This document shows, one piece after another, positions 33,334 to 41,411 of a stretch of 64,000 nucleotides of DNA (its first letter is position 1; every line of letters starts with the position of its first letter). The DNA comes from Herbidospora galbida (GTDB taxonomy: Bacteria; Actinomycetota; Actinomycetes; Streptosporangiales; Streptosporangiaceae): NCBI RefSeq assembly GCF_005233835.1, contig NZ_SZQA01000001.1, forward strand, positions 496,001 to 560,000, given 5' to 3'. The notes under the pieces were generated by a model. It worked only from the letters and a program-made list of their open reading frames with translations. It had not been told where the DNA came from and made no database searches. A program made the position numbers and the translations under genes.

Positions 33334-34065
33334 ATGTCCCTCGCCAAGAAGGTCGTTCTCGTCACCGGAGCCAGTAGCGGCATCGGTGAGGCCACCGCTC
33401 GTAAGCTCGCAGAGGACGGCCACATCGTGGTCGCGGGCGCGCGCCGGCTCGACCGGCTCGACGCTCTCGCCGTTGAGATCCGCGGCGCCGGCGGCAGCAT
33501 CGACGTCACTGCGCTGGATGTCACCAGCCTCGACAGCGTGCGGGCGTTCGCGGCCGGCGCCATTGAGCGGCATGGCCGCATCGACGTGCTGATCAACAAC
33601 GCCGGCGTCATGCCGCTGTCCCCGGTCGCCGACCTCCGCATCGAGGAATGGGAGCAGATGATCGACGTCAACCTCCGCGGGGTGCTCTACGGGCTGGCCG
33701 CCGTGCTCCCGCAGATGCAGGCCCAGGGTGACGGGCACATCGTGAACGTCTCGTCCGTCTCGGGCCATCGGGCCGACCCGACGGCCGCCGTCTACAGCGC
33801 GACCAAGTTCGGGGTGGTAGCCCTGTCCGAGGGCCTCCGCCAAGAGAGCCGGGACATCCGGGTCACCGTCATCAGCCCCGGATTCACACACAGCGAACTG
33901 ACCGACCAAGGCGGTAACCCAGACGCGCAGAGCGCGGCACGGGCTGCGGCTCAGGCGCTGGCGATCCCGGCATCCGCTGTGGCGGATGCGATCAGCTACG
34001 CGATCAGCCAGCCCGCGAACGTCGATGTGAACGAAGTCATCATCCGTCCGACCGCCCAAGGGTGA
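33334..34065 (+). CDS. Short-chain dehydrogenase/reductase
   Basis: 243-residue classical SDR. The cofactor motif is [12 protein letters not shown], the structural motif NNAG, catalytic Ser is in NVSSVSG and the YxxxK is YSATK. It probably uses NADP(H), given Arg residues after beta-2 (GARRLDRL). AAGGAG precedes ATG 33334 at a somewhat long distance. Divergent partner of the XRE/MmyB regulator. Substrate unknown. Confidence 0.9.
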   Translation: MSLAKKVVLVTGASSGIGEATARKLAEDGHIVVAGARRLDRLDALAVEIRGAGGSIDVTALDVTSLDSVRAFAAGAIERHGRIDVLINNAGVMPLSPVADLRIEEWEQMIDVNLRGVLYGLAAVLPQMQAQGDGHIVNVSSVSGHRADPTAAVYSATKFGVVALSEGLRQESRDIRVTVISPGFTHSELTDQGGNPDAQSAARAAAQALAIPASAVADAISYAISQPANVDVNEVIIRPTAQG

Positions 34066-34294
34066 GCCTCAGCCGGTCTGCCGGGCGTGCTGTCGGTGAC
34101 CGGGCGGCTGCTCACCACCGGCCCGCAACGCCGTCTGCCCGCCGCCCTGATCGCGGACGCGATCTTCGCCTGGCAAGCGTCGTCGACGCGGACGGTTTCG
34201 TTCGTCATGCTCTCACTAGACGGTTTAACGATTTCGGGGGAAATCGGCACGGTTGCGCGAAAGTGCTCGTTGACAGTCCAGAGAGGCGGACTGG

Positions 34295-36349
34295 ATGGGG
34301 CTACTGGGGGACTATTCGGATACGGAACTCGTGGAGCTGGCCAAATCCACGAGAACGCGGCGGGAGGCGCACGAGCGCATTTTCGCCCGATACAAGGAAC
34401 GCGTGTTACGCGTGTGTCTTTCCGGGCTTGATCTCGAGCGGGCTCAGGACGCCGCGCAGGAGTCGTTCCTCGTCATGATGAACGCCGTCGGACACGACGG
34501 CGGACCGGAACCGGACAAGCTCTGGCCCTGGCTGCGCGGGGTGGCCTCCAACAAGGTGCTGGAGGCCTACCGTCAGCGGCCGGCCCCGATTGATCCGCCT
34601 GAGGAATGGGCCGATGCGGACTATGACCGGGTCGACGAGGCACGGCGGCTGGGGGAGTTCCTGCGACTGCTGGACATTGTGGCGTCTGGGCTGACCGAGC
34701 GGCAGCGGCGGATCTACCAGTTGACGGTGCGGGAGGGGTTGCGGGGGCAGGCGCTCGCCGACGCCCTCGCGACCGGTCGCGACGAGGCCAGCCGGTTGAA
34801 CAACGAGGTCAGGAGGGTCGTCGCCGACGGCTTCGGCGCCTTCGTACTTGCGGACTACACGCAGTTCCTGTGGCGGGCCGGACGGAGCGGCGAGACCTGC
34901 CAGGGGCTTCTGAAGATCATGCGGGAGTGGAATCGGCAGCACGGCCTGTGGACCGCGAAGACGTTCCCGCTCACCCTGCGGCACCAGGTTTCCCAGCATG
35001 TGCGCGGGTGCCCGGCCTGTCTGGGCGAGCACCAACGCCGCGTCCGGCCTTACGTGCCCGGCCTCATCCCGGTGCTGCTCCTCCCGGCGCTGGTCGATCG
35101 GATGGCGGAGGAGTTCGCGAAGGTCTCCGCCGAACAGGACACTGAACAGGGCGCAGAACAGGGCTGGTCGGAAAGAGCCCGGCGGAACGTCGAGCGGGAT
35201 GTCACGGCGCCGATGCCTTCACCCGCACGACCTGCACAACGGCCCGCGCCGCGCCGGAACGGACGACGGCCGCGACGGGCCGGGCCGAAGGTCGGCAACG
35301 GGCTGGTCGCAGGTCTCGTACTGGCCCTGCTGGCCGGTGTCGGATACGTGTGGGCGGAGTCGGGCTCTCCGACCGACCCGCCACCGGGCGCGTCGCAGAC
35401 GATCCCCGCCGTCCTCACCTCCCCGACTGAGAGGACCACCGACAGACCCGCTCCTACGCGGAGCCCGGCCTCGCCTCCCGGAGCCACCCCCGGAGCCAGC
35501 TCTCTGGGGAACGCGGCCGGTCCCACGCCCGGGACGCCGCCGACCGTGCCTGCTATGACGTTCTCCTCCGGGATACTCGCCCGGGAGGAGGCGTACCTCG
35601 CCACGCTGACCGGGTTCGGCGCCAACGAGCTCATCGACATCACCGGCGACCCCTCCCCCACGCAGACCAGGGCGCGAGCCGACGCGAACGGAGCCGCGAC
35701 GATCGCGCTGACCGTGGGGCCGTCGGCGGACGCGAAAGAGTACCTGATCATCGCCACCGGACGGCAGACGAAGATCTCCGCGACGGAGGCCGTCACCGTC
35801 ATTGCGCCGAAGCTGATGGTGTCGGCCCCCGAGGTCGCCCAGGGTGAGAGCGCCACGATCGAGGGCACGGGCTTTCCGTACAACACCGAGATCACGCTCA
35901 GGGTCAGCCCCGGTGAGGTATCTCTGACGGCCGTCACCGACTGCTGTGCCGGGACCTTCACGGTGCCCTTGCCCCCGCTCACCACCCCCGGCCCGTACAC
36001 GATCCAGGCCGAGGGGTTCACCGCCCAGGCCGAGGTCTCGGTTCGTGCCCCGCTGTGCCGGCTCGGCCTAACCATGACGCACCGCATCGAGACCTCTCCC
36101 CCTGCGCCCGGGTTCGGCGGGACGGAGAAGCGGATCGACGTCCTCTCCGCCACCGGACTCCCTGCGGGTGCGACCGCGACGTTCACCCGCGAGGAGAACG
36201 GCGGGAGAGCCTCCATCGGCACGAAGGTCGCGGACCAGAACGGCGCCGCCATGATTGACACGCAGGTCGACACCGGCGTGTTCCATGTCTCCGCGCCCGG
36301 CTGTGAAGACGGGACACACGACGCGGGACGCGGGCCGATCATCAGATGA
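34295..36349 (+). CDS. ECF sigma factor fused to a membrane anchor and external domain
   Basis: 684 residues in one frame. Sigma region 2 lies at about 20-95 (LERAQDAAQESFLVMM), region 4 at about 130-178 (LTERQRRIYQLTVREGLRGQ). A zinc-binding anti-sigma-like motif H-x3-C-x2-C follows (H235, C239, C242). A Pro/Arg-rich stretch, one membrane helix (about 335-354), a Pro/Thr-rich linker and about 260 residues of Ig-like extracytoplasmic beta domains complete it. It thus joins sigma factor, anti-sigma element and sensor in one chain. The ATG follows GAGAGGCGG. How the sigma part is released is unknown; proteolysis or conformational change are both possible. Confidence 0.85.
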   Translation: MGLLGDYSDTELVELAKSTRTRREAHERIFARYKERVLRVCLSGLDLERAQDAAQESFLVMMNAVGHDGGPEPDKLWPWLRGVASNKVLEAYRQRPAPIDPPEEWADADYDRVDEARRLGEFLRLLDIVASGLTERQRRIYQLTVREGLRGQALADALATGRDEASRLNNEVRRVVADGFGAFVLADYTQFLWRAGRSGETCQGLLKIMREWNRQHGLWTAKTFPLTLRHQVSQHVRGCPACLGEHQRRVRPYVPGLIPVLLLPALVDRMAEEFAKVSAEQDTEQGAEQGWSERARRNVERDVTAPMPSPARPAQRPAPRRNGRRPRRAGPKVGNGLVAGLVLALLAGVGYVWAESGSPTDPPPGASQTIPAVLTSPTERTTDRPAPTRSPASPPGATPGASSLGNAAGPTPGTPPTVPAMTFSSGILAREEAYLATLTGFGANELIDITGDPSPTQTRARADANGAATIALTVGPSADAKEYLIIATGRQTKISATEAVTVIAPKLMVSAPEVAQGESATIEGTGFPYNTEITLRVSPGEVSLTAVTDCCAGTFTVPLPPLTTPGPYTIQAEGFTAQAEVSVRAPLCRLGLTMTHRIETSPPAPGFGGTEKRIDVLSATGLPAGATATFTREENGGRASIGTKVADQNGAAMIDTQVDTGVFHVSAPGCEDGTHDAGRGPIIR

Positions 36350-36360
36350 CCGGCCCGCCG

Positions 36361-37047
36361 TCAGCGGCGGCAATGAGCCGAGGAGTCCACGGCGAAGTCG
36401 AGGAACCTCAGCTTCTTGCCGCCTTCCTTCAGGGGCAGGCCCGCGGAGATTCGTACACAGGCGTTTTGGTCGGTAGCTGAGGTGAGCGTGTCGACGAAAT
36501 CGTTGATGACCTCCTCCACCATCTGCTCGCAGGCGAACTTGGAGACCTTCGCCGTGGCCCTGAGAGGGGTGCACACTCCGAGGGAGACCAGGTCGATAAC
36601 CACCTTGTTGACGAGTTCGTGGTTCGCCGCGACCCTGCTGCCCGCCTGACGGGTGACGTCTCTGCTCACGACGAAGCGGCAGATGCCGTTTTCGCAGTTC
36701 GGCGCGCCGATCGGCAGTGCCAGCGAGGGTGTGATCAGCGCGGCGAACGTGTTCGGGCCGGCCTTCCCGTCGGGCTTCAGCCCGTGTGCCTTCTTGAAGG
36801 CATTGACGTTCTTTTCCGTCTGCTCGCCGAACATCCCGGTGACCGGCTGGCCCGGGTAGCCGTTGGCGCGCAGGGCCTGCTGGAGCATCTCGACACAGGG
36901 CGTCTCGCCGGGCCGGTCGATGTTGCCTCTCCGCAGGACCGGGCAGTCATTCGCCTCGCCCGGCCAGCCGGGAATGACGATCGAAATGATGGATGCGCCC
37001 AGCAGGCCCAATCCCATTAACCACATGAACCTCTTGAACACCCGCAT
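36361..37047 (-). CDS. Exported peptidoglycan-binding domain protein
   Basis: 228 residues. An N-terminal hydrophobic segment (about 7-27) exports or anchors it. Residues about 50-110 form a PG_binding_1 domain (CVEMLQQALRANGYPGQPVTGMFGEQTEKNV). The C-terminal 115 residues, with several Cys, are not recognised. GGAGG precedes the ATG at 37045-37047. It converges on the sigma-fusion gene and may share its envelope-related role, but that is only proximity. Confidence 0.82.
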   Translation of the reverse strand: MRVFKRFMWLMGLGLLGASIISIVIPGWPGEANDCPVLRRGNIDRPGETPCVEMLQQALRANGYPGQPVTGMFGEQTEKNVNAFKKAHGLKPDGKAGPNTFAALITPSLALPIGAPNCENGICRFVVSRDVTRQAGSRVAANHELVNKVVIDLVSLGVCTPLRATAKVSKFACEQMVEEVINDFVDTLTSATDQNACVRISAGLPLKEGGKKLRFLDFAVDSSAHCRR

Positions 37048-37578
37048 GGCGAGGCCTCCGGCTCGACCATGGCGCCGTTTCTGGCGCCGCTCGAGAAGAG
37101 GTGCGGGATGAGCCCTGAATCTCCCCCTCCGGAAGGAGAAAATCTTGAAAGAAATTCGCGGGGTGAACGCCCACGATCAGCACCGCGCTGACGATGTCCA
37201 CCACGTGCACGGCTGAAGGGAGGGAGAAGAATGCCATCATCGTGGCCGTCCAGGCCTCGGCGAGCCGCTCAAGCCGCGCGCGAGAGACGTAGACGGAACA
37301 ACCGCCGGTCACCGATTGTCACCGGCCGAACGAGTGCATGCCCCGGACGCGGATTGATGAACTAGCCGGACGCTGATCTGAGCGGCTGCTGATTGACGTA
37401 CGTTCACGTACAAGATCACCAGCGCCGGGTGCGGATCGCGGAAGACGCGCGCAAACCGGCGAATCTTCGATAATCGCGCATGGGCTTCCTCTCGGTGCGA
37501 CGCGTTGTAACGCCGCGCCAAACCGGAAACACGTGTGGGAAAAGGAGGCGTTCCGCCAGGTGAGACGGCCGATTCGAA
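37048..37578. other. Long intergenic region with an orphan palindrome
   Basis: About 530 bases with no recognisable coding sequence. It contains the perfect palindrome GTACGTTCACGTAC (37398-37411). GATAAT at 37469-37474 may be the -10 box of the LD-carboxypeptidase gene, giving a leader of about 100 bases. A 27-codon frame starting at ATG 37480 is probably spurious. Confidence 0.5.
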
Positions 37579-38502
37579 ATGTCACATGACATGGCCGAGT
37601 CAATCCCGCGGCTGCGGCCGGGTGACCGGGTCGCCGTGGTCGCGCCCAGCGGGCCGGTGTCGCCCGAGCGGCTGGCGTACGGCTGCGACCGCCTTCGCGC
37701 CGCCGGGCTCGACGTGGTCGTCGGCGCGCACGTCCTGGCGCGGCACGGCCTGTTCGCCGGCTCCGACGAGCAGCGGGCCGCCGATCTCACCGCCGCCTGG
37801 TGCGACGAGCGGGTCCGCGCGGTGCTGTGCGCCCGGGGCGGCTACGGCGCGTTGCGGCTGCTCGACCACCTCGACCCCGGACGGTTCGCCGCCGCCGCGC
37901 CCAAGCCGCTGGTCGGCTCCAGCGACGTGACCGTGCTGCACCGCTGGCTGGCCGAGCACACCGGCGCGGTGAGCCTCTACGGGCCGATGGTGGCCGGCAC
38001 GGCGCTGGGCACCGACCGCCTCGGTCACCGATGGGCCGGGGAGCTGATCCGGACGCTGATGTCGCCGGAGCAGACGCGGCGGCTGCACTGCCCGGACGCG
38101 GTCGAACTCGTGCCGGGACGGGCCGAGGGGCCGGTGACCGGAGGCAACCTCAATCTGCTCGCGGCCCTGCTCGGCAGCCCCGAGGCCGGGTCGGCGGCGG
38201 GGTGCGTCGTGGTGCTGGAGGACGTCAACAAGGAGGCCCACCGGCTCGACCGGTTGTTCACCCAGTTGCTGCGGGCGGGCTGGTTCGACGGCGCGGTCGG
38301 GGTGGTCGCGGGCCGGTGGCGGAACTGCGGCCCCGATCCCGACGCGATCCTCTACGAGCGCCTCGCCCCGCTGGGCGTCCCCATTTTGGCCGGGTTCGAC
38401 GTGGGGCACGGTCCCCGTCAGCTCACCGTCCCGCTCGGCGTCCCGGCCGTGCTCGACACCGGCGGCCGGTCGCTGACCTACACCGTCCCGGCCCTGGCCT
38501 GA
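37579..38502 (+). CDS. Peptidase S66, LD-carboxypeptidase
   Basis: 307 residues. The family cleaves the terminal D-Ala of muropeptide tetrapeptides in the cytoplasm (LdcA) or detoxifies microcin C-like compounds (MccF). The Ser-Glu-His triad is visible: S115 in VGSSDVT, E214 in VVLEDVNKE and H277 in DVGHGP. ARGGYGALRLL is the other conserved loop. ATG 37579 lacks a clear RBS; ATG 37591 is an alternative. The 3' end overlaps the convergent HAD gene by 25 bp. It lies 0.7 kb from a peptide-like biosynthetic operon, so a self-protection role similar to MccF should be kept in mind. Confidence 0.9.
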   Translation: MSHDMAESIPRLRPGDRVAVVAPSGPVSPERLAYGCDRLRAAGLDVVVGAHVLARHGLFAGSDEQRAADLTAAWCDERVRAVLCARGGYGALRLLDHLDPGRFAAAAPKPLVGSSDVTVLHRWLAEHTGAVSLYGPMVAGTALGTDRLGHRWAGELIRTLMSPEQTRRLHCPDAVELVPGRAEGPVTGGNLNLLAALLGSPEAGSAAGCVVVLEDVNKEAHRLDRLFTQLLRAGWFDGAVGVVAGRWRNCGPDPDAILYERLAPLGVPILAGFDVGHGPRQLTVPLGVPAVLDTGGRSLTYTVPALA

Positions 38503-39146
38503 AGGCTGAACAGGTCGTCGAGCCCGATCCCGGTCAGCGACGGCAGCACCAGGTCGGCGGCGGCCAGGTCGTGCCCGGCGGTGAGCGGGCCGGGGACCGC
38601 CACGCAGCGCAGGCCGGCCGCCTTGGCGGCGGTGACCCCGGTGGCGGTGTCCTCGATCGCGACCGCCGCCTCGGCCGTCGCGCCCAGGCCCGCCAGCGCC
38701 GCCAGGTAGACGTCCGGGGCCGGTTTGGCGGCCGCGACGTCGTCGCGGCAGAAGACCCCCGCGAACGCGGGCCGGAGCCCGAGCCGCTCCAGATGCCCCG
38801 TCACCCATTCCCGGGCCGCGCCCGAGGCGACGGCGGTGCGGACCCCGGCGTCCCGCGCCTCGGCCAGCAGTTCCCGCACGCCCGGCAGCGCCGGCAGTTC
38901 GAGGGCCAGGGCCCGCACCCGGGACCGGATCCGGAGCACCGCCGCCGGCGGATCGCCCGCGGCCTCCCCCAGGATCTGCGCGACCCGCTCGGGCCGCAGG
39001 CTCTGCTGCCCCAAGGTGGCCAGGAACGCCTTTTCGTCGAAATGGATGTCAAGGTCGGCGCACTCGGCCCGCCATCCGGCGACCACCGCCGACTCCGTGT
39101 CGACGATCACTCCGTCGAAATCGAAAACGAGAATCCGGTCCGCCAT
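38478..39146 (-). CDS. HAD-family phosphatase/phosphoglucomutase-like protein
   Basis: 222 residues from ATG 39144-39146 after AGGAGGCAC. HAD motif I is FDFDGVIVDTES, motif II lies at TAVASGAA, motif III Lys in AAKPAPDVY and motif IV in AVAIEDTATG. The cap domain type and length match beta-phosphoglucomutase-like phosphatases. It is divergent from the 6-phosphogluconate dehydrogenase gene and could act on a sugar phosphate there. Substrate unknown. Confidence 0.9.
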   Translation of the reverse strand: MADRILVFDFDGVIVDTESAVVAGWRAECADLDIHFDEKAFLATLGQQSLRPERVAQILGEAAGDPPAAVLRIRSRVRALALELPALPGVRELLAEARDAGVRTAVASGAAREWVTGHLERLGLRPAFAGVFCRDDVAAAKPAPDVYLAALAGLGATAEAAVAIEDTATGVTAAKAAGLRCVAVPGPLTAGHDLAAADLVLPSLTGIGLDDLFSLQARAGTV

Positions 39147-39254
39147 TGTGCCTCCTATTTCCGGATATGTGAATATGCCAATTTGGGCGTGTGTTTGATA
39201 GCGTGCTGAACGCGACATTTCACCGAGGCCGGGGCGCAGCGTCGGGAGGACGAA

Positions 39255-40166
39255 ATGGATATCGGGCTGGTGGGACTCGGCCGGATGGGGGCCGGTATCG
39301 CACGGCACTGGCTGCGGGACGGTCATCGGGTGGTGGGCCATGACCTCGACGACGCGGCGACCGCCGATCTGCTGGACGAAGGGCTGCACCGGGCCGCCGA
39401 CCTCGCGGCGCTGGTCGCCGCCCTGCCCGCGCCGCGAACGGTGTGGACGATGCTGCCGGCCGGTCCGCCGACGCGCGAGGTGACCGCCTACCTCGAAGAC
39501 GCTCTCGAACCGGGAGACCTCCTGATCGACGGCGGAAACACCAACTTCCACGAGACGGTCGAGCGGGCCGCCCGCTGCCGGGAGAAGGGGTTACGGTTCC
39601 TCGACGTCGGCACCTCGTCGGGGCTGCTCGGCCGGGCCGAGGGCTACTGCCTGATGGTCGGCGGCGACCCGGAACTGGCGGCGGAGACGATGCCGATCCT
39701 GCGGAGCATCGCCCCCGAGGGCGGATGTCGGTATGTCGGCCCCTCCGGCGCCGGCCACTACGTGAAAATGATCCACAACGGCATCGAATACGGGCTGCTG
39801 GAAGCCTATGCCGAAGGCTTCGAGGTGCTCAAGGCCAGCACGTACGACCTCGACCTGCCCGCCATCGCCGAACTGTGGCGGCACAACAGCCTGGTCCAGT
39901 CGCGGCTGCTCGACCTGCTCGCCAAGAAGCTCGACGCCGACCCGGAGCTGTCGAAGTACACCGACTACGTCGAAGACCTGGGCACCGGCCGGTGGGCGGT
40001 GCTGGAGGCGATCGACCGGAACGTCCCGGCCCCCGCGATGACCGCCGCCCTGCTGACACGGCTGCGCTCCCGGCAGGAGACGTCGTTCGGCGGGCAGGTC
40101 CTGTCGGCGCTGCGGGAGGAGTTCGGCGGTCACGTCGTCAACCGGCCCCATGGACCGGTGGCCTGA
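39255..40166 (+). CDS. gnd: 6-phosphogluconate dehydrogenase, decarboxylating, short type
   Basis: 303 residues, the short bacterial form. NADP-site motif GLVGLGRMGAGIARH, substrate loop IDGGNTNFHET, and the catalytic region VKMIHNGIEYGLLEAYAEGF with the active Lys are intact, so it should make ribulose 5-phosphate and NAD(P)H. GGGAGGAC precedes the ATG. Its last 17 bases overlap the next gene, so it is the first gene of the peptide-like operon. A housekeeping-type enzyme here could supply pentose or NADPH, or act on a related 3-hydroxy acid. Confidence 0.9.
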   Translation: MDIGLVGLGRMGAGIARHWLRDGHRVVGHDLDDAATADLLDEGLHRAADLAALVAALPAPRTVWTMLPAGPPTREVTAYLEDALEPGDLLIDGGNTNFHETVERAARCREKGLRFLDVGTSSGLLGRAEGYCLMVGGDPELAAETMPILRSIAPEGGCRYVGPSGAGHYVKMIHNGIEYGLLEAYAEGFEVLKASTYDLDLPAIAELWRHNSLVQSRLLDLLAKKLDADPELSKYTDYVEDLGTGRWAVLEAIDRNVPAPAMTAALLTRLRSRQETSFGGQVLSALREEFGGHVVNRPHGPVA

Positions 40167-41196
40167 CGGGAAGGTCCGGTTCCGGACCGCCACGACCCTG
40201 TCGGACCTGCCCGGCCTGGAGCCCGCCGCGTTCGACCCCGACGCGGGCGCGGCCGGCGCACCGGCCCGGCTGCTCGGCGTCGAGTCCGACGGACGGTGGC
40301 GATGCTCCTACGTGGCGGCGGAATCGGCCGGCGGCCTCGAAGCACTCGTGCCGGTCTACCGGCCGGCCGGTCGCGCCTGGCCCGACGTGGCCTACGCGCC
40401 GGACGGCTGGCCGGTCCCGGCTCCCGGGATCACCCCCGACCGCTGCCTGTTCGTCGGGGGCGTGTACGACCGCCGCACCGCCCTGCACCTGCCCGAGGCG
40501 CTGGCCCCGGAGGCGCTGCGCGAGGCCGCGCGGATCGCCGTACCGGAGGACCGCTGTCTGGTCTTCCCGTTCCTCTACACCCGCGCCCGCCGGACCGTCG
40601 ACGCCGCCACCGGCGGGTCCGTCCGGTGGTGCGTCCTGGAGCACGAGGCCCGGTTCGCGCTCGGCGAGCCTCCGTCCCGGGTGCGCGGGGTGCTGCGCCG
40701 GGACCGGCGGCTCATCGAGCGGGCCGCCACCACGGCGTCGGTCGTGCCGTGGCACGACGCCGATCCGCGCACCGCCGACCTCGTCGCCGGGCACAACCTG
40801 CGGCTGGGCCAGTTCGACCACCCCGAGTTCGTGCGCCTGCGGTACGCCCAGTGGGCCGCCTGCGCGGGCGTGGAGGTGATCGTGTTCGACGCGCGCGCCG
40901 GGTCGCACCACGGCGTGCTCACGGCGCTGGTCTGGCGCGACGGTCTCGAACTGCACGAGATCGGCCTGCCGCCGTCCGGCGACCCGGCCCGGCTGGCGCT
41001 CTACCTCGACCTGATCTTCCACCGCCCGCACGCGTACGCCCGCGCGAACGGGCTGACCGCCATCCGCGCGGGCACCGCCGCCCGGACCCCCAAGGCGTCG
41101 CGGGGCGCCGCGTTCGAGCCGCTGTACGGCGGCGTGCTCGACGCCGAGAACACCAGGCGGCTCGCGCGCGGGCCCGACCCGAGGAGTACCGGATGA
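40150..41196 (+). CDS. GNAT-fold protein, possible FemAB/BioF2-like aminoacyl transferase
   Basis: 348 residues, not firmly recognised. The second half (about 150-330) has the look of FemAB-like or BioF2-like double-GNAT proteins: a basic region RVRGVLRRDRRLIERA, then FVRLRYAQWAACAGVEVIVFDARAG, then LALYLDLIFHRPHAYARANG and KASRGAAFEPLYGG. Such enzymes transfer aminoacyl or acyl groups from tRNA, CoA or carrier proteins. It overlaps gnd by 17 bp and the carrier gene by ATGA. A role in joining the carrier-bound unit to an amine is an inference from context. Confidence 0.6.
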   Translation: MDRWPDGKVRFRTATTLSDLPGLEPAAFDPDAGAAGAPARLLGVESDGRWRCSYVAAESAGGLEALVPVYRPAGRAWPDVAYAPDGWPVPAPGITPDRCLFVGGVYDRRTALHLPEALAPEALREAARIAVPEDRCLVFPFLYTRARRTVDAATGGSVRWCVLEHEARFALGEPPSRVRGVLRRDRRLIERAATTASVVPWHDADPRTADLVAGHNLRLGQFDHPEFVRLRYAQWAACAGVEVIVFDARAGSHHGVLTALVWRDGLELHEIGLPPSGDPARLALYLDLIFHRPHAYARANGLTAIRAGTAARTPKASRGAAFEPLYGGVLDAENTRRLARGPDPRSTG

Positions 41197-41411
41197 CCCA
41201 GTCAGAGGTGGCCGGCCTGATGGCCGAGATCCTGGAAACCGACGACCTCGCGGCCGACGAGAGCTTCTTCGAGGTCGGCGGCACCTCATTCCTGGTGCTG
41301 ACGCTGATCGCCCGCATCCAGGAGCGCACCGGCGTGACCCTGCGCATGATCGACGTCATCCGCCGCCCCACCCCGGCCGGGGTGCACGCACTGGTGGACG
41401 GCCTCTCGTGA
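41193..41411 (+). CDS. Stand-alone peptidyl/acyl carrier protein
   Basis: 72 residues. Four-helix carrier fold with the phosphopantetheine attachment Ser at S32 in FFEVGGTSFLVL, then a peptidyl-carrier-like ending (RMIDVIRRPTPAGVHALV). It overlaps its neighbours on both sides (ATGA, GTGA). It should hold the residue activated by the next gene's product. A phosphopantetheinyl transferase is not encoded in the window. Confidence 0.92.
   Translation: MTQSEVAGLMAEILETDDLAADESFFEVGGTSFLVLTLIARIQERTGVTLRMIDVIRRPTPAGVHALVDGLS

Noticed and set aside
34066-34294. Small frames between the SDR and the sigma-fusion gene
   Set aside because: They look like random open frames with no RBS or conserved pattern.
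37480-37563. 27-codon frame after a GATAAT box, possible leader peptide of the LD-carboxypeptidase
   Set aside because: It has no RBS, no recognisable features and no structure linking it to the downstream start; the GATAAT box may simply be the promoter of the next gene.
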